Shown piece after piece: positions 30,186 through 39,408 of a DNA stretch of 64,000 bases. The position numbers and the translations under genes are program-made. The DNA is taken from assembly GCF_001612805.1 (NCBI RefSeq), contig NZ_BDBD01000004.1, positions 186,001-250,000 on the forward strand, read 5' to 3'. Source of the DNA: Nocardia coubleae NBRC 108252. GTDB taxonomy: Bacteria; Actinomycetota; Actinomycetes; Mycobacteriales; Mycobacteriaceae. Within the stretch, counting starts at the first letter, position 1; every line of letters starts with the position of its first letter. The notes under the pieces were generated by a model. It worked only from the letters and a program-made list of their open reading frames with translations, made no database searches and was not told the origin of the DNA.

Positions 30186-31532
30186 TCAGCTGCCCCGGAT
30201 GATGCGGCGCAGCTTGCTCACGCGGGAACCGACCTCGCGTTCGAAGCCGTGATCGGTGGGTTCGTAGTAGTCGGTGCCGACGATCTCGTCGGGCGGGTAC
30301 TGCTGGGCGACCACACCGCCGCGGTGGTTGTGCGGGAATTTGTAGCCCTTGGCATTGCCCAGAGCCTTGGCGCCCGCGTAGTGCCCGTCGCGTAGGTGCG
30401 GTGGCACCGCGCCCGCCTTGCCCGCGGTGATGTCGGACATGGCCGCGGCCAGCGCCGAGGTGACCGCACCGGATTTCGGCGCGGTGGCCAGGTGGATGGT
30501 CGCCTGCGCCAGCGCCAGTTTCGCTTCGGGCAGGCCGACGAGCTGCACGACCTGGGCGGCCGCGGTCGCGGTCTGCAACGCCATCGGATCGGCCATGCCG
30601 ACGTCCTCGCTGGCGTGGATCATCAGGCGCCGGGCGATGAAGCGCGGGTCCTCGCCCGCGGTGAGCATGCGGGCCAGATAGTGCAGGGCCGCGTCCACAT
30701 CGGAGCCGCGGATGGATTTGATGAAGGCGCTGATGACGTCGTAGTGCTGGTCCCCCGCGCGGTCGTAGCGCACGGCGGCCTTGTCGACGCTCGCCTCGAC
30801 CAGTTCGAGGTCGACGGTGCCGTCGAGCGACGACTCCGCCGAGGCCTCGAGCGCGGTGAGTGCCCGGCGCGCATCCCCGCCTGCGACCCGCACAATGTGG
30901 TCGAGCGCCTCCTCGGTGACGGTGTACTCCCCCGCCAGCCCCCGCTCGTCGGCGATCGCGCGTTCGAGCACCGTCCGGATGTCGTCGGTGGTGAGCGACT
31001 GCAACTGCAGCACCAGCGAGCGCGACAGCAAGGGCGACACCACGGAGAACGACGGGTTCTCGGTGGTCGCGCCGACGAGCAGCACGATCCGGTTCTCCAC
31101 CGCCGCGAGCAGCGCGTCCTGCTGGGTCTTGGAGAACCGGTGCACCTCGTCGATGAACAGCACGGTCTGTTCGCCAACGGCCAGCCGTTTGCGCGCGAGG
31201 TCGATGACCGCGCGCACCTCTTTGACACCCGCCGACAATGCCGACAACGCCTCGAACCGGCGCCCGGTGGCCTGCGACAACAACGAGGCGAGGGTGGTCT
31301 TGCCGGTGCCGGGCGGGCCGTAGAGCAGCACCGATGCGGCGCCGGACCCCTCGACCAGCCTGCGCAGCGGCGAACCGGGGCCGAGCAGATGCTGCTGACC
31401 GATCACTTCGTCCAGCGAGCGCGGCCGCATCCGGACCGCCAGCGGCGCCCCGGGATCGCGCCGCACCACCGCGTCGAGTCCACGCTCGGGCTCGGCGGGT
31501 TCGCCCGGCACGTCGAACAGCTGATCACTCAC
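30186..31532 (-). CDS. rarA: Replication-associated recombination protein A (MgsA/WRNIP1 AAA+ ATPase)
   Basis: AAA+ clamp-loader-like ATPase acting at stalled replication forks. The 448-residue protein has Walker [15 protein letters not shown] near residue 66, Walker [17 protein letters not shown] near 125, sensor 1 [11 protein letters not shown], the arginine finger SPLLSRSLV, then the lid and the C-terminal tetramer domain with [27 protein letters not shown] and [24 protein letters not shown] 31532 gives [10 protein letters not shown], matching the mycobacterial homologue start (Rv2559c); in-frame starts further upstream are less likely. Confidence 0.94.
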   Translation of the reverse strand: MSDQLFDVPGEPAEPERGLDAVVRRDPGAPLAVRMRPRSLDEVIGQQHLLGPGSPLRRLVEGSGAASVLLYGPPGTGKTTLASLLSQATGRRFEALSALSAGVKEVRAVIDLARKRLAVGEQTVLFIDEVHRFSKTQQDALLAAVENRIVLLVGATTENPSFSVVSPLLSRSLVLQLQSLTTDDIRTVLERAIADERGLAGEYTVTEEALDHIVRVAGGDARRALTALEASAESSLDGTVDLELVEASVDKAAVRYDRAGDQHYDVISAFIKSIRGSDVDAALHYLARMLTAGEDPRFIARRLMIHASEDVGMADPMALQTATAAAQVVQLVGLPEAKLALAQATIHLATAPKSGAVTSALAAAMSDITAGKAGAVPPHLRDGHYAGAKALGNAKGYKFPHNHRGGVVAQQYPPDEIVGTDYYEPTDHGFEREVGSRVSKLRRIIRGS

Positions 31533-31648
31533 GTCGTGCAGGGTACCGAGACCCTCGGACACATCCGGTCGATCGCCCGGCACGGGCAGCGAATCTGAAC
31601 AGGTGACCAAATTCTGCGTGTCCGACTTGCGCGCCGGGCCGCGCTGGG

Positions 31649-33319
31649 ATGAGATCGCTGATCGTGGTCGAAAACACCGAGGTCGTGCCCGCGGGGCTGT
31701 TCGCCCGCCGCACCCTGTTCAAAGGCAGCACAGCGGCCGCGGCGGCGGTGCTGATCGGTTCGGCGCAGGCCCACGCGACCGGAGCGGTGTTCCGGCACGG
31801 CGTGGCCTCGGGCGATCCGCTGCCCGACGCGGTGATCCTGTGGACGCGCGTGAGCGTCGACGACGATTCGACACCCGGCTCGGGCCTCGGCGACGCGACC
31901 TCGGTGCGCTGGGAGATCGCCACCGACGAGACCTTCACACAGGTGGCCGCCTCCGGCACCGTGACAGCGACCGCCGACACCGACCACACCGTCAAGATCG
32001 ACGCGAAAGGCCTGTCGGCGGGCACCGGCTACTGCTACCGCTTCCACGCGCTCGGGCAGACCTCCCCGATCGGGCGCACCAGCACCGCGCCCGCGGCCGA
32101 CAGCTCCGTCGACCGGTTGCGCCTGGGCCTGGTGTCGTGCTCGAACTGGGAAGCGGGCTGGTTCGGCGCCTACCGGCACCTGGCCGCGCGCGGCGACCTC
32201 GACGCCATCGTCCACCTCGGCGACTACATCTACGAATACGGTCGCGGGGAGTACGTCGGCCGCGCCGGAGCGGTGCGCGCGCACGATCCGGCGCACGAGA
32301 TCGTCACCCTCGCCGACTACCGGATCCGCCACGGCCAGTACAAGACCGATCCGGACCTGATGGCGTTGCACGCCGTGCTGCCCTTCATCTGCACCTGGGA
32401 CGACCACGAGTCGGCCGACAATTCCTGGCGCGAGGGCTCCGAGGACCACGACCCCGCCACCCAGGGCGCCTGGGCCGACCGTCGGGCAGCCTCGGCCAGG
32501 GCCTACCTCGAGTGGATGCCGGTGCGCGCCACCCGGTCCGACGGGGCGGTACAGATCTACCGGCGGCTGCGGTTCGGCACCCTCGCCGAGCTGTCGATGC
32601 TCGACCTGCGCAGCTACCGCGACGAGGAGGCGGGGCCGGTCGCGGGCTGGCGGCACGCCGACGACCCGGCGCGCACCATCACCGGCCGGGCCCAGATGGA
32701 TTGGCTCACAGCGGGATTGGTCTCGTCGCCGACCCAGTGGAAGCTGGTCGGCAATTCGGTGATGATCGCGCCGGTGGTGTTCCCGCCGCTGGAACCGGCG
32801 ACCACCGAGGCCATCACCGCCGCCCTCGGCATCCCGCAGGGCGGCATCACCGTCAACGGCGACCAGTGGGACGGCTACACCGCCGACCGCCGCACCCTGT
32901 TCGAGACCATCGCGGGCGATCAGATCGGCGATGTCGTGTTCCTGACCGGTGACATCCACACCTCCTGGGCCGCCGACCTACCACTGAACGCCGCGAACTA
33001 CCCGGGCGGACCGACGGTCGGCGCGGAGTTCGTCATCCCGTCGGTCACCTCGGCCAGCGTCACCGACATGACGAAAACTCCGCCGCGCACCACCTCGATC
33101 GCGGCCGAGGAAGCCATCAAGGCCGCCAACCACCACCTGCGATACGTGGAACTGGACTCACACGGTTTCGGCGTCCTCGACGTGACCCCCGAGGCAACCC
33201 AGATGGACTGGTTCTACGCCTTCGACGTCACCGACCCCGCCACCGGAATCCGCCACGGCACCTCGTTCGCGGTGCGCTCCGGCGGCCGCCTCGAACCACG
33301 AACCACACCGGTGCACTGA
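31649..33319 (+). CDS. PhoD-like alkaline phosphatase/phosphodiesterase, Tat-exported
   Basis: The 556-residue protein has a twin-arginine signal (R20-R21-TLFK, then an Ala-rich core to about residue 43, AHA cleavage), an N-terminal fibronectin-like PhoD_N domain ([21 protein letters not shown]), and the metallophosphatase domain with metal ligands in [37 protein letters not shown] and [13 protein letters not shown]. It would hydrolyse phosphate mono- or diesters outside the membrane using Fe/Ca. A PhoD-like protein (Rv2577) lies in the same neighbourhood in M. tuberculosis. No PHO-box was recognised in the 116-base divergent gap with rarA. Confidence 0.93.
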   Translation: MRSLIVVENTEVVPAGLFARRTLFKGSTAAAAAVLIGSAQAHATGAVFRHGVASGDPLPDAVILWTRVSVDDDSTPGSGLGDATSVRWEIATDETFTQVAASGTVTATADTDHTVKIDAKGLSAGTGYCYRFHALGQTSPIGRTSTAPAADSSVDRLRLGLVSCSNWEAGWFGAYRHLAARGDLDAIVHLGDYIYEYGRGEYVGRAGAVRAHDPAHEIVTLADYRIRHGQYKTDPDLMALHAVLPFICTWDDHESADNSWREGSEDHDPATQGAWADRRAASARAYLEWMPVRATRSDGAVQIYRRLRFGTLAELSMLDLRSYRDEEAGPVAGWRHADDPARTITGRAQMDWLTAGLVSSPTQWKLVGNSVMIAPVVFPPLEPATTEAITAALGIPQGGITVNGDQWDGYTADRRTLFETIAGDQIGDVVFLTGDIHTSWAADLPLNAANYPGGPTVGAEFVIPSVTSASVTDMTKTPPRTTSIAAEEAIKAANHHLRYVELDSHGFGVLDVTPEATQMDWFYAFDVTDPATGIRHGTSFAVRSGGRLEPRTTPVH

Positions 33320-33446
33320 TCGGGCGCGGCTTCTCGGGAATCGGCGCAGAATTCTCACCAGCGGCTGTCGATCACCACCGCGGTCGTTCGTCGGATGAGT
33401 ACGGCCACCCGACGAACGGGCGACCACGATCCGAAGGAGCCCCCTC

Positions 33447-33800
33447 ATGAGCCAGTACCTGGTCCTGATCTACGGCGACGAGGCGACCTATGCCGCCATG
33501 TCCCCCGCCGAACTCGACGACATGCTCACCGCGCATCGCACCTTCCAGCAGCTCACCGGCGCGGCCAACCTCGGCGGTCACGCGTTGCAGCCCACCGCGA
33601 CCGCCACATCGATCCGCCACGACGCGTCGGGTGAGGTAGTGGTGACGGACGGCCCGTTCGCCGAGGCGAAGGAGGCGCTCGGCGGCTACTACCTGATCGA
33701 GGCGCCCGATCTCGACGCCGCGATCGCGATCGCCGCGCAGGTGCCTGCTCCCACGGGTGGGGTGGAAGTGCGCCCGATCAAGGTCTTCCCGCAGCCGTGA
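33447..33800 (+). CDS. DGPF-domain (YCII-related) protein
   Basis: A 117-residue protein of the DGPF/YCII-related family: MSQYLVLIYGDEATYAAMSPAELDDML, then the naming motif TDGPFAEAKEALGGYYLIEAPDLDAAIAIAAQVP and EVRPI at the end. Its biochemical role is unknown. It precedes an ECF sigma factor with a four-base overlap (GTGA), and DGPF genes are the standard partners of ECF42-type sigma factors. AGGAG lies before the ATG at 33447. Confidence 0.9.
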   Translation: MSQYLVLIYGDEATYAAMSPAELDDMLTAHRTFQQLTGAANLGGHALQPTATATSIRHDASGEVVVTDGPFAEAKEALGGYYLIEAPDLDAAIAIAAQVPAPTGGVEVRPIKVFPQP

Positions 33801-35041
33801 CGACGGCGGCCGCGGCCGTCGAGCAGGCGCACCGTCGCGAATGGGCCTTCGTGCTCGCCGCGACGGTGCGGCTGGTCCGGGATTTCGATCTGGCCGAAGA
33901 ATGCGTGCAGGACGCCTACGCGACCGCGCTGACCGCGTGGGCGGCCGATGGTGTCCCGGCCCGGCCGGGTGCCTGGCTGACGACCGTCGCCAGGCGGCGC
34001 GGCCTCGACCTGATGCGCCGCGACACCATCTTCCGCCGGTCGCTGCCCGAGTTGGTCGTCGACGAACCTGTGCCCGACACCGCCGACCTGGCCCTGGCCG
34101 AGTGCGACGATCCGGTGATCCCGGACGACCGGCTCCGGCTGATCAGCACCTGCTGCCATCCGGCGCTGTCCCCGCAGGCACAGGTCGCCCTGACCCTGCG
34201 GTTGGTCTGCGGAGTCACCACCGCCGAGGTGGCGCGAGCGTTCCTGGTGAGCGAGTCGACCATGGCGGCGCGCATCACCCGGGCGAAGAAGAAGATCGCC
34301 GTGGCGGGCATCCCGTATCGGGTTCCGTCGATCCGTGAGCTGCCGCAGCGGCTCGACGCGATCTGCGCGGTGATCCATCTGCTGTTCACCACCGGTCACA
34401 CCGCGCCCGCCGGTGACGATCTCGTCCGCGCGGATCTGGTCGATCGCGCTCTCCAGCTCGCCAGGATGATGCACGCGCTGGTACCCGATGATCCGTCGGT
34501 GACCGGCCTGCTGGCACTGATCGTGCTCACCGACGCACGGCGAGCCGCCCGCGTGGACGCGGCAGGCGAGCTGTGCACGCTCGAACACCAGGACCGCACC
34601 CGCTGGGATCACGCGGCGATCACCGAGGGCATCGGCCTGGTGAAACAGGCTCTGCCACACACCGATCGGTACACCCTGCAGGCGGCGATCGCCGCCGTCC
34701 ACGACGAGGCGCCCAGCTGGGCCGACACCGATTGGCCCGAGATCATCGGCCTGTACCGGTTGTTGCTGCGGATCTGGCCGTCACCGGTCGCCCAGCTCAA
34801 TCACGCCGTGGCGGTCGGTTTGGCGGGTGATCCGGCACGGGCGCTGGAATTGCTGCGTCCGCTCGGCGCGGAACCGGCTCTGGCCACATACGGCTATCTG
34901 CACGCCGCCCGGGCGGCCTTCCTCGCCGAGCTCGGTCGGGTCGAGGAGGCGGTCGCCGCCTACGAGGACGCGCTGCTGTTCACCGACAACGCGGTGGAAC
35001 GAGCGCATCTTCGAGGCAAGCTGACCACCCTGTCCGGGTGA
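33797..35041 (+). CDS. ECF RNA polymerase sigma factor with C-terminal extension (ECF42-like)
   Basis: The 414-residue protein has region 2 near residues 10-80 (AHRREWAFVLAATVRLVRDFDLAEECVQDAYATAL) and region 4 near 125-180 (LTLRLVCGVTTAEVARAFLVSESTMAARITRAKKKI). About 220 residues follow, helical and TPR-like (IRELPQRLDAICAVIHLLFTTGH, YTLQAAIAAVHDEAPSWADTDW, YGYLHAARAAFLAELGRVEEAVAAYEDAL). This extension and the coupled DGPF gene are what define ECF42 factors, which lack an anti-sigma factor; the tail itself is thought to matter for activity. No anti-sigma gene is present here. Targets usually include the DGPF gene. Confidence 0.9.
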   Translation: MTTAAAAVEQAHRREWAFVLAATVRLVRDFDLAEECVQDAYATALTAWAADGVPARPGAWLTTVARRRGLDLMRRDTIFRRSLPELVVDEPVPDTADLALAECDDPVIPDDRLRLISTCCHPALSPQAQVALTLRLVCGVTTAEVARAFLVSESTMAARITRAKKKIAVAGIPYRVPSIRELPQRLDAICAVIHLLFTTGHTAPAGDDLVRADLVDRALQLARMMHALVPDDPSVTGLLALIVLTDARRAARVDAAGELCTLEHQDRTRWDHAAITEGIGLVKQALPHTDRYTLQAAIAAVHDEAPSWADTDWPEIIGLYRLLLRIWPSPVAQLNHAVAVGLAGDPARALELLRPLGAEPALATYGYLHAARAAFLAELGRVEEAVAAYEDALLFTDNAVERAHLRGKLTTLSG

Positions 35042-35098
35042 CGGACCGGCCGGTCAGGGCGACGAGCGCCGTCCCGGTTGCGGCGGACTCGGTCGCGC

Positions 35099-35923
35099 TC
35101 AGGCGTTCTCGGCGGCGAGCTCGCGCTTCCATTCGCGGAAGCCCTCCTCGGTGCGGCCGCGGCGCCAGTAGCCCGAGACGGACAGCCATTTCGGTGCGAC
35201 GTCGCGTTCCTTGCGCAGGTAGGGGCGGAGGTTGCGCATGACGGCTTCCGCTTCTCCGTGCACGAATGCCTGGACCTGGCCGGGGAGCCAGTCGGCCGCA
35301 CGCACCGCGGCGACCAGCGGCGCGTTCGCGCCGGCGAGGTCGTCGGGCACCGCGTCCGAGGACACGCCGCGATGTACCCAGTGCACCTGGACGTCGGCGG
35401 CCGAGGCCAGCGAGATCTCGTCCTCGGCGCCGCCGACCTCGACGAACACCTGGGCGGGTGCGCCCGCGGGCAATGCCTCGACGGCGGCGGCGATGGCGGG
35501 CAGCGCCGATTCGTCGCCGACCAGGAGGTACCAGTCGGCGGCGGGGTCGGGGGCGAAGGCACCGCCGGGGCCGAACAGGCGGAATTCTTCGCCCGGTTCG
35601 ACCGCGGCCGCCCAGGGGCCCGCGATGCCCTCGTCGCCGTGGACGACGAAGTCGATGCTGATCTCGCGACGTGACGCGTCGTAGGCGCGCACGGTGTAGG
35701 TGCGCAGTACGGGCTGACTGGCGGCATCCATCGTCTCGCGCACCGTGTCCAGATCGAACGGCTCGGGGTAGTCGACGCCGGGCACGGGGAAGATCAATTT
35801 CACGTAGGCGTCGGTGAAGGCGTTCGGGGTGAACGCACCGTCGGCGACAGTGCCGACGACGCGCACCAGGTGCGGTGTCAGCCACTGCTTGCCGACGACG
35901 GTGACGGTGATCGACTGCGGCAC
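35099..35923 (-). CDS. Siderophore-interacting protein (FAD-dependent ferric reductase)
   Basis: The 274-residue protein belongs to the SIP/ViuB family, which reduces ferric siderophores in the cytoplasm to release iron. It has the FAD-binding motif RTYTVRAYD near residue 90, a DFVVHGDEGIAGPWAA segment, and the C-terminal NAD(P)-binding-like half (WYLLVGDESALPAIAAAVEALP), ending in FVHGEAEAVMRNLRPYLRKERD and SGYWRRGRTEEGFREWKREL. GTG 35923 is preferred: GGGAG lies before it, and the upstream TTG at 35935 overlaps that site. No IdeR box was seen nearby. It is convergent with the sigma factor gene. Confidence 0.92.
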   Translation of the reverse strand: MPQSITVTVVGKQWLTPHLVRVVGTVADGAFTPNAFTDAYVKLIFPVPGVDYPEPFDLDTVRETMDAASQPVLRTYTVRAYDASRREISIDFVVHGDEGIAGPWAAAVEPGEEFRLFGPGGAFAPDPAADWYLLVGDESALPAIAAAVEALPAGAPAQVFVEVGGAEDEISLASAADVQVHWVHRGVSSDAVPDDLAGANAPLVAAVRAADWLPGQVQAFVHGEAEAVMRNLRPYLRKERDVAPKWLSVSGYWRRGRTEEGFREWKRELAAENA

Positions 35924-35949
35924 GTCTGCTCCCAACTCTCGGATCCCCG

Positions 35950-35969
35950 CCGACGCTACTCCGCGTCGG
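35950..35969 (-). terminator. Hairpin between the kinase-like gene and the siderophore-interacting protein gene
   Basis: CCGACGC, loop TACTCC, GCGTCGG: a perfect 7-bp stem in the 69-base gap. It may end transcription of the upstream kinase-like gene. Confidence 0.4.
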
Positions 35970-35992
35970 GGACCATGTGGGGAGCTACGTTC

Positions 35993-37162
35993 TCACTCCG
36001 ACCAGCGTTCCTCGAGCATCGCCGACACCTGTTCGGCGAAGTCGCCGACCGCGTCGTCGCCGGTGACCCGCGCGTCCTCGGCCAGCGCCGACCAGCGGTT
36101 GATCAGCGCTTCCGATCGCGGCACGGACAGACCGTGCTCGCGGGCCGTGGCGATGCGGGTGTGGTCGGCGGGCAGGAACCAGTAGGTCGACAGCCACACC
36201 CAGATCAGGCGGGCCTCGAGGATTCGTTCGGCGAGCACCCTGTCGTCGGCCAGCGAGGGCCACACGCCGACCACGGCCGAACGCCACGCCTCGACCATCT
36301 CCCTGGCCCGGCCGCGCGACAATTCGAAGTCACACAGGCACCCGGGGAACGACACCAGCGCGTACGCGATGTCGAGGGTCGCGTCGCGGAAACCGCCCCA
36401 CTCGTAGTCGAGGAAGCGGGCGCCCTCGTCGTTCATGATGACGTTGTCCGGGCACAGATCCGAGGGGCTGAACGCACGGTAGCGGCCCGCGGTGAACAAC
36501 CGGTTGCCGTGCACGATGCGTTCGGCGATCTCACCGGGCACCTCGATGCCGAGCTCCGCCTCGAGCAGACCCGGCACCTCGGCGATCGCGGCCTGCGCCT
36601 GCTGGGCGATGCCGTCCACGCGGTGTGCCGAGTCGACCCGGCGCATCAGCGCGATGAAGTCCGGTTCGCGGCCGACGGTCGCGGCGTGCATGCGACCGAG
36701 GGCCTGCGCGAACGCCATCAGCGCGTTGCGGGTGCCCGGTTCGGCGCGCGCGGCGAGCACCGAGGTGAGCAGCGCGTTGTCGCCGAGGTCGGACAGCACG
36801 AGGATGCGGTCGGGCACGCTGTGCGCGATGAGGTAGGCGCCGGGGCGATGTTCGCGGCTCAGGGCGGTGGTGAACTGGTAGGACACCGCCTCGCGCAGGA
36901 ATGCCGCGTCGATGCTGGCGACGCCCGGTGCCATGCCACCGGTGACGCGGTCCTGCGCGGAGCCACGCACCTGCTTCACGATCAGCGTGCGCGGGAGCGA
37001 GAAAGCGTTCTCCGCGACACGCACCCGCAGGACAGTGGTCCTGCCACTACCACTGAGCTCCACTGGATCACTCAGCTTCACCGCAGCACCCATTCGCTTT
37101 GTGAGCAACTGTTGTGCTGCGGACACGACGTCGGCGGCGCGTTCGGCCAATAGTGCGGTCAT
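35993..37162 (-). CDS. APH-like phosphotransferase/kinase family protein with altered catalytic motif
   Basis: The 389-residue protein has an aminoglycoside phosphotransferase-type fold: N-lobe VLRVRVAENAFSLPRTLIVKQVRG with a lysine, and a C-lobe with the metal motif RFLDYEWGGFRDATLDIAYAL. The catalytic loop, normally HGDxxxxN, reads AFSPSDLCPDNVI, so the His is replaced by Ser while Asp and Asn stay. It may still phosphorylate a small molecule, but antibiotic resistance should not be assumed. The gene is divergent from the Pro/Gly-rich membrane protein gene. Confidence 0.75.
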   Translation of the reverse strand: MTALLAERAADVVSAAQQLLTKRMGAAVKLSDPVELSGSGRTTVLRVRVAENAFSLPRTLIVKQVRGSAQDRVTGGMAPGVASIDAAFLREAVSYQFTTALSREHRPGAYLIAHSVPDRILVLSDLGDNALLTSVLAARAEPGTRNALMAFAQALGRMHAATVGREPDFIALMRRVDSAHRVDGIAQQAQAAIAEVPGLLEAELGIEVPGEIAERIVHGNRLFTAGRYRAFSPSDLCPDNVIMNDEGARFLDYEWGGFRDATLDIAYALVSFPGCLCDFELSRGRAREMVEAWRSAVVGVWPSLADDRVLAERILEARLIWVWLSTYWFLPADHTRIATAREHGLSVPRSEALINRWSALAEDARVTGDDAVGDFAEQVSAMLEERWSE

Positions 37163-37355
37163 CGCCTCTCAAGCTACTCGTACCTGGTCACTTCTAGCGA
37201 GCGGTTACGCAACCTTTCCGCGTCGCCCGGCGTGTTGGCACCACGGTTGCGCGAGTGTGCCTGTTCGCTTGACACATCTGTCGCTCGTCGGGTTTTCTCG
37301 ACGTCAACTGCAGTGCGCCACACCGCAAACCGGTTGAGTCGAAAGGTCTACCACA

Positions 37356-38375
37356 GTGACCGACACACCGTCCGCCGCATCGAGCGATTCACCGGGTGGG
37401 TCGCCTGCGCCCGGCGGTAGCGGGCAATTCGCCCACGGCACCGGACGCCACGAAGGACCCGGTCACCCGGCCGCCCCGAGCTCCGGAACGGGCAGGCACG
37501 GAATGGCCGGTGGCGCAGGCTATCCGCAGTTCGAAGGACCGGGTGCCGCCCAGTACGGCAGCGAACCGGTCGAACCCCCGCCGTCGGTTGCCGGATCGGG
37601 AATGGGCGCGCCGCACTACGGTCAGCCGGGCACCGGCCCGGGTTATGCGGTGCCACAGGAGAAACCGGAAACCTCGGGTTTCGCCACGGCCCCCGCCGGT
37701 GGCGTGTCGCCGGGGCAGTCCGGGCAGCCGTCGGGTTACCTCCATTCGGGAGCACAGGCGCTCGATATCGGGCAGTCCCTGAGCTACGGCGTGGAACGCT
37801 TCCGCACCAATCCCGGACCGTGGCTCGGCATCATCGGCGTGGGTGTGCTCATCTACCTCGGCGCGCTCGCGATCGTCCAGATCGTGAACCCCACCTCGCC
37901 GTTGAGCGTGCTGTTCCTGTTCCTGGTCGTGCTGGTTGCGCTGTGGTTGCTGCAGGCGGCGATGGTGCGTGGCGCGCTGTACGAAACAGACGGATACCCA
38001 CCGGCTTTCGGGTCGTTCTTCCGTTTCGTGAACGCGGGCAACGTGTTGCTCACCGCACTGCTGGCGTTCAGCGCGACCCTGCTCGCGTCCGCGCTGTGCC
38101 TGGCGCCGGGGGTGATCGTCGGGTTCCTGTGCATGTTCTCGCTGCACTTCGTGATCGACCAGGACTACGGACCGGTCGAGGCGATCAAGGCGAGCGGCAT
38201 GCTGGTGCTGGCCAACCTGTGGGCCTCGGTGTTGCTGTTCCTCACCATCATGCTCGTCACCTTCGTCGGTGTACTCGCCTGCGGGATCGGCCTGTTCGTC
38301 GCGGGGCCGGTGTGTGCCATCGCGGTCACCTACGCCTACCGGATGCTCACCGCCGGGCCGGTCGCCCGCGTCTAG
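37356..38375 (+). CDS. Proline/glycine-rich multi-pass membrane protein
   Basis: The first 130 residues are low-complexity (Gly, Pro, Ser, His, Gln), then comes LDIGQSLSYGVERFRTNPGPWLG and about five membrane helices to the C-terminus. The form matches the M. tuberculosis proline- and glycine-rich transmembrane protein Rv2560 and DUF975-like proteins; function unknown. GTG 37356 is preceded by GAAAGG. A TTGACA at 37269-37274 with a weak TTTTCT at 37293-37298 could be its promoter. Its stop shares the bases CTAG with the stop of the convergent DUF389 gene. Confidence 0.82.
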   Translation: MTDTPSAASSDSPGGSPAPGGSGQFAHGTGRHEGPGHPAAPSSGTGRHGMAGGAGYPQFEGPGAAQYGSEPVEPPPSVAGSGMGAPHYGQPGTGPGYAVPQEKPETSGFATAPAGGVSPGQSGQPSGYLHSGAQALDIGQSLSYGVERFRTNPGPWLGIIGVGVLIYLGALAIVQIVNPTSPLSVLFLFLVVLVALWLLQAAMVRGALYETDGYPPAFGSFFRFVNAGNVLLTALLAFSATLLASALCLAPGVIVGFLCMFSLHFVIDQDYGPVEAIKASGMLVLANLWASVLLFLTIMLVTFVGVLACGIGLFVAGPVCAIAVTYAYRMLTAGPVARV

Positions 38376-39340
38376 TGCTCGAGCGGGGTGCGCATGCCGA
38401 TCGCCCGTTTGAAGCGGCCGATCGGGCCTGATTCGTCGCCCGCGCGCGGTCGCAGTTCCAGCACGAGTACACCGGCAACCACGATGCCGATCAGGTTCAC
38501 CGCGAGCTGACCCGCCGACTCGAACGCCCGGTGCCACTGACCGAGCGTCGCGGCCACTACCGCATAGCCTGCCGCGGGCACGGTGGTCACCGAGATGAAC
38601 ACCCCGATCAGCGCCGCCGATTTCGCGGTGACCAGCGACAGCATGCCTGCCGCCCCGGCCAGCAGGGCGACGACCAGGGAGAACGGCCCGACCTGGTAGA
38701 TGAAGTCGACATTGTGCGCGTCCATCACGCCCTCGACGGTGATCCAGCCCATCCGCTCCCACAGCATGGTGGCGAACAACGTGATCGTCATCGCGACGGG
38801 GAACGCCACGGCCAGCGCGATCATCGACCGCCGGGCCAGCCGCCAATTGCGGCGGACGAGCGCGACCGACAGCGCGGCCAGCGGCCCGAACTCCGGGCCG
38901 ACCACCATCGCGCCGACGATGGTGACGGGCGAATTCGTCGCCACCCCGATCGAGGCGAGCAGGCACGCGATCGTCAAGAACGCGAGGAAGGTGGAGTTGA
39001 GCGAGGACTCCTCGTGGGTCTCCACGAGCAGCTGCTCCCAGACCACGGCGTCGCTCGGGTCGCCGGGCGCCGCGTGGACCGCGCGGTCGGCGGCGTCGGA
39101 CAGCACCGCTTCCACCGGCCCCAGCGTGATGCCACCGGTGTGGACCAGTCCGAGCGACTTCACGTCGTCGAGGATCTTGTTGGCCGCCTCGCGGGCGATG
39201 TCGGCCTGGACGAGGTCGCCGCCGGGGTCGACCGCGATGCCGGGCGCCACCGTCAGATGGGTGACGCCCGCATCGGCTTCGAGGAGACGGACCAGCTCAG
39301 CGGTCTGCTCGGGTGGACTGATTATGCGCAGATGCAGCAC
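38372..39340 (-). CDS. DUF389 family membrane protein
   Basis: A 322-residue protein with an N-terminal cytoplasmic domain of about 130 residues (VLHLRIISPPEQTAELVRLLEADAGVTHLTV, then a beta-rich part) followed by the DUF389 membrane block: FLAFLTIACLLASIGVATNSPVTIVGAMVVGPEFGPLAALS and several further helices to about residue 300. Function unknown in bacteria. GTG 39340 has AGGAGG at exactly 6 bases, so the upstream in-frame GTG at 39358 is not the start. It converges with the Pro/Gly-rich gene with a four-base overlap of stops. Confidence 0.88.
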   Translation of the reverse strand: MLHLRIISPPEQTAELVRLLEADAGVTHLTVAPGIAVDPGGDLVQADIAREAANKILDDVKSLGLVHTGGITLGPVEAVLSDAADRAVHAAPGDPSDAVVWEQLLVETHEESSLNSTFLAFLTIACLLASIGVATNSPVTIVGAMVVGPEFGPLAALSVALVRRNWRLARRSMIALAVAFPVAMTITLFATMLWERMGWITVEGVMDAHNVDFIYQVGPFSLVVALLAGAAGMLSLVTAKSAALIGVFISVTTVPAAGYAVVAATLGQWHRAFESAGQLAVNLIGIVVAGVLVLELRPRAGDESGPIGRFKRAIGMRTPLEH

Positions 39341-39408
39341 CGATAGCCTCCTGGTCACCGGTCCCCCACGGGACCATCCCAGAAGCTACCGGTGCCGCTT
39401 TCCGGTCG

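Noticed and set aside
35924..35992. IdeR (iron) box upstream of the siderophore-interacting protein gene
   Set aside because: No sequence resembling the TTAGGTTAGGCTAACCTAA-type palindrome was found; only a GC hairpin is present.
35993..37162. Aminoglycoside resistance gene
   Set aside because: Only the overall kinase fold is shared; the catalytic-loop His is replaced and the context is housekeeping.
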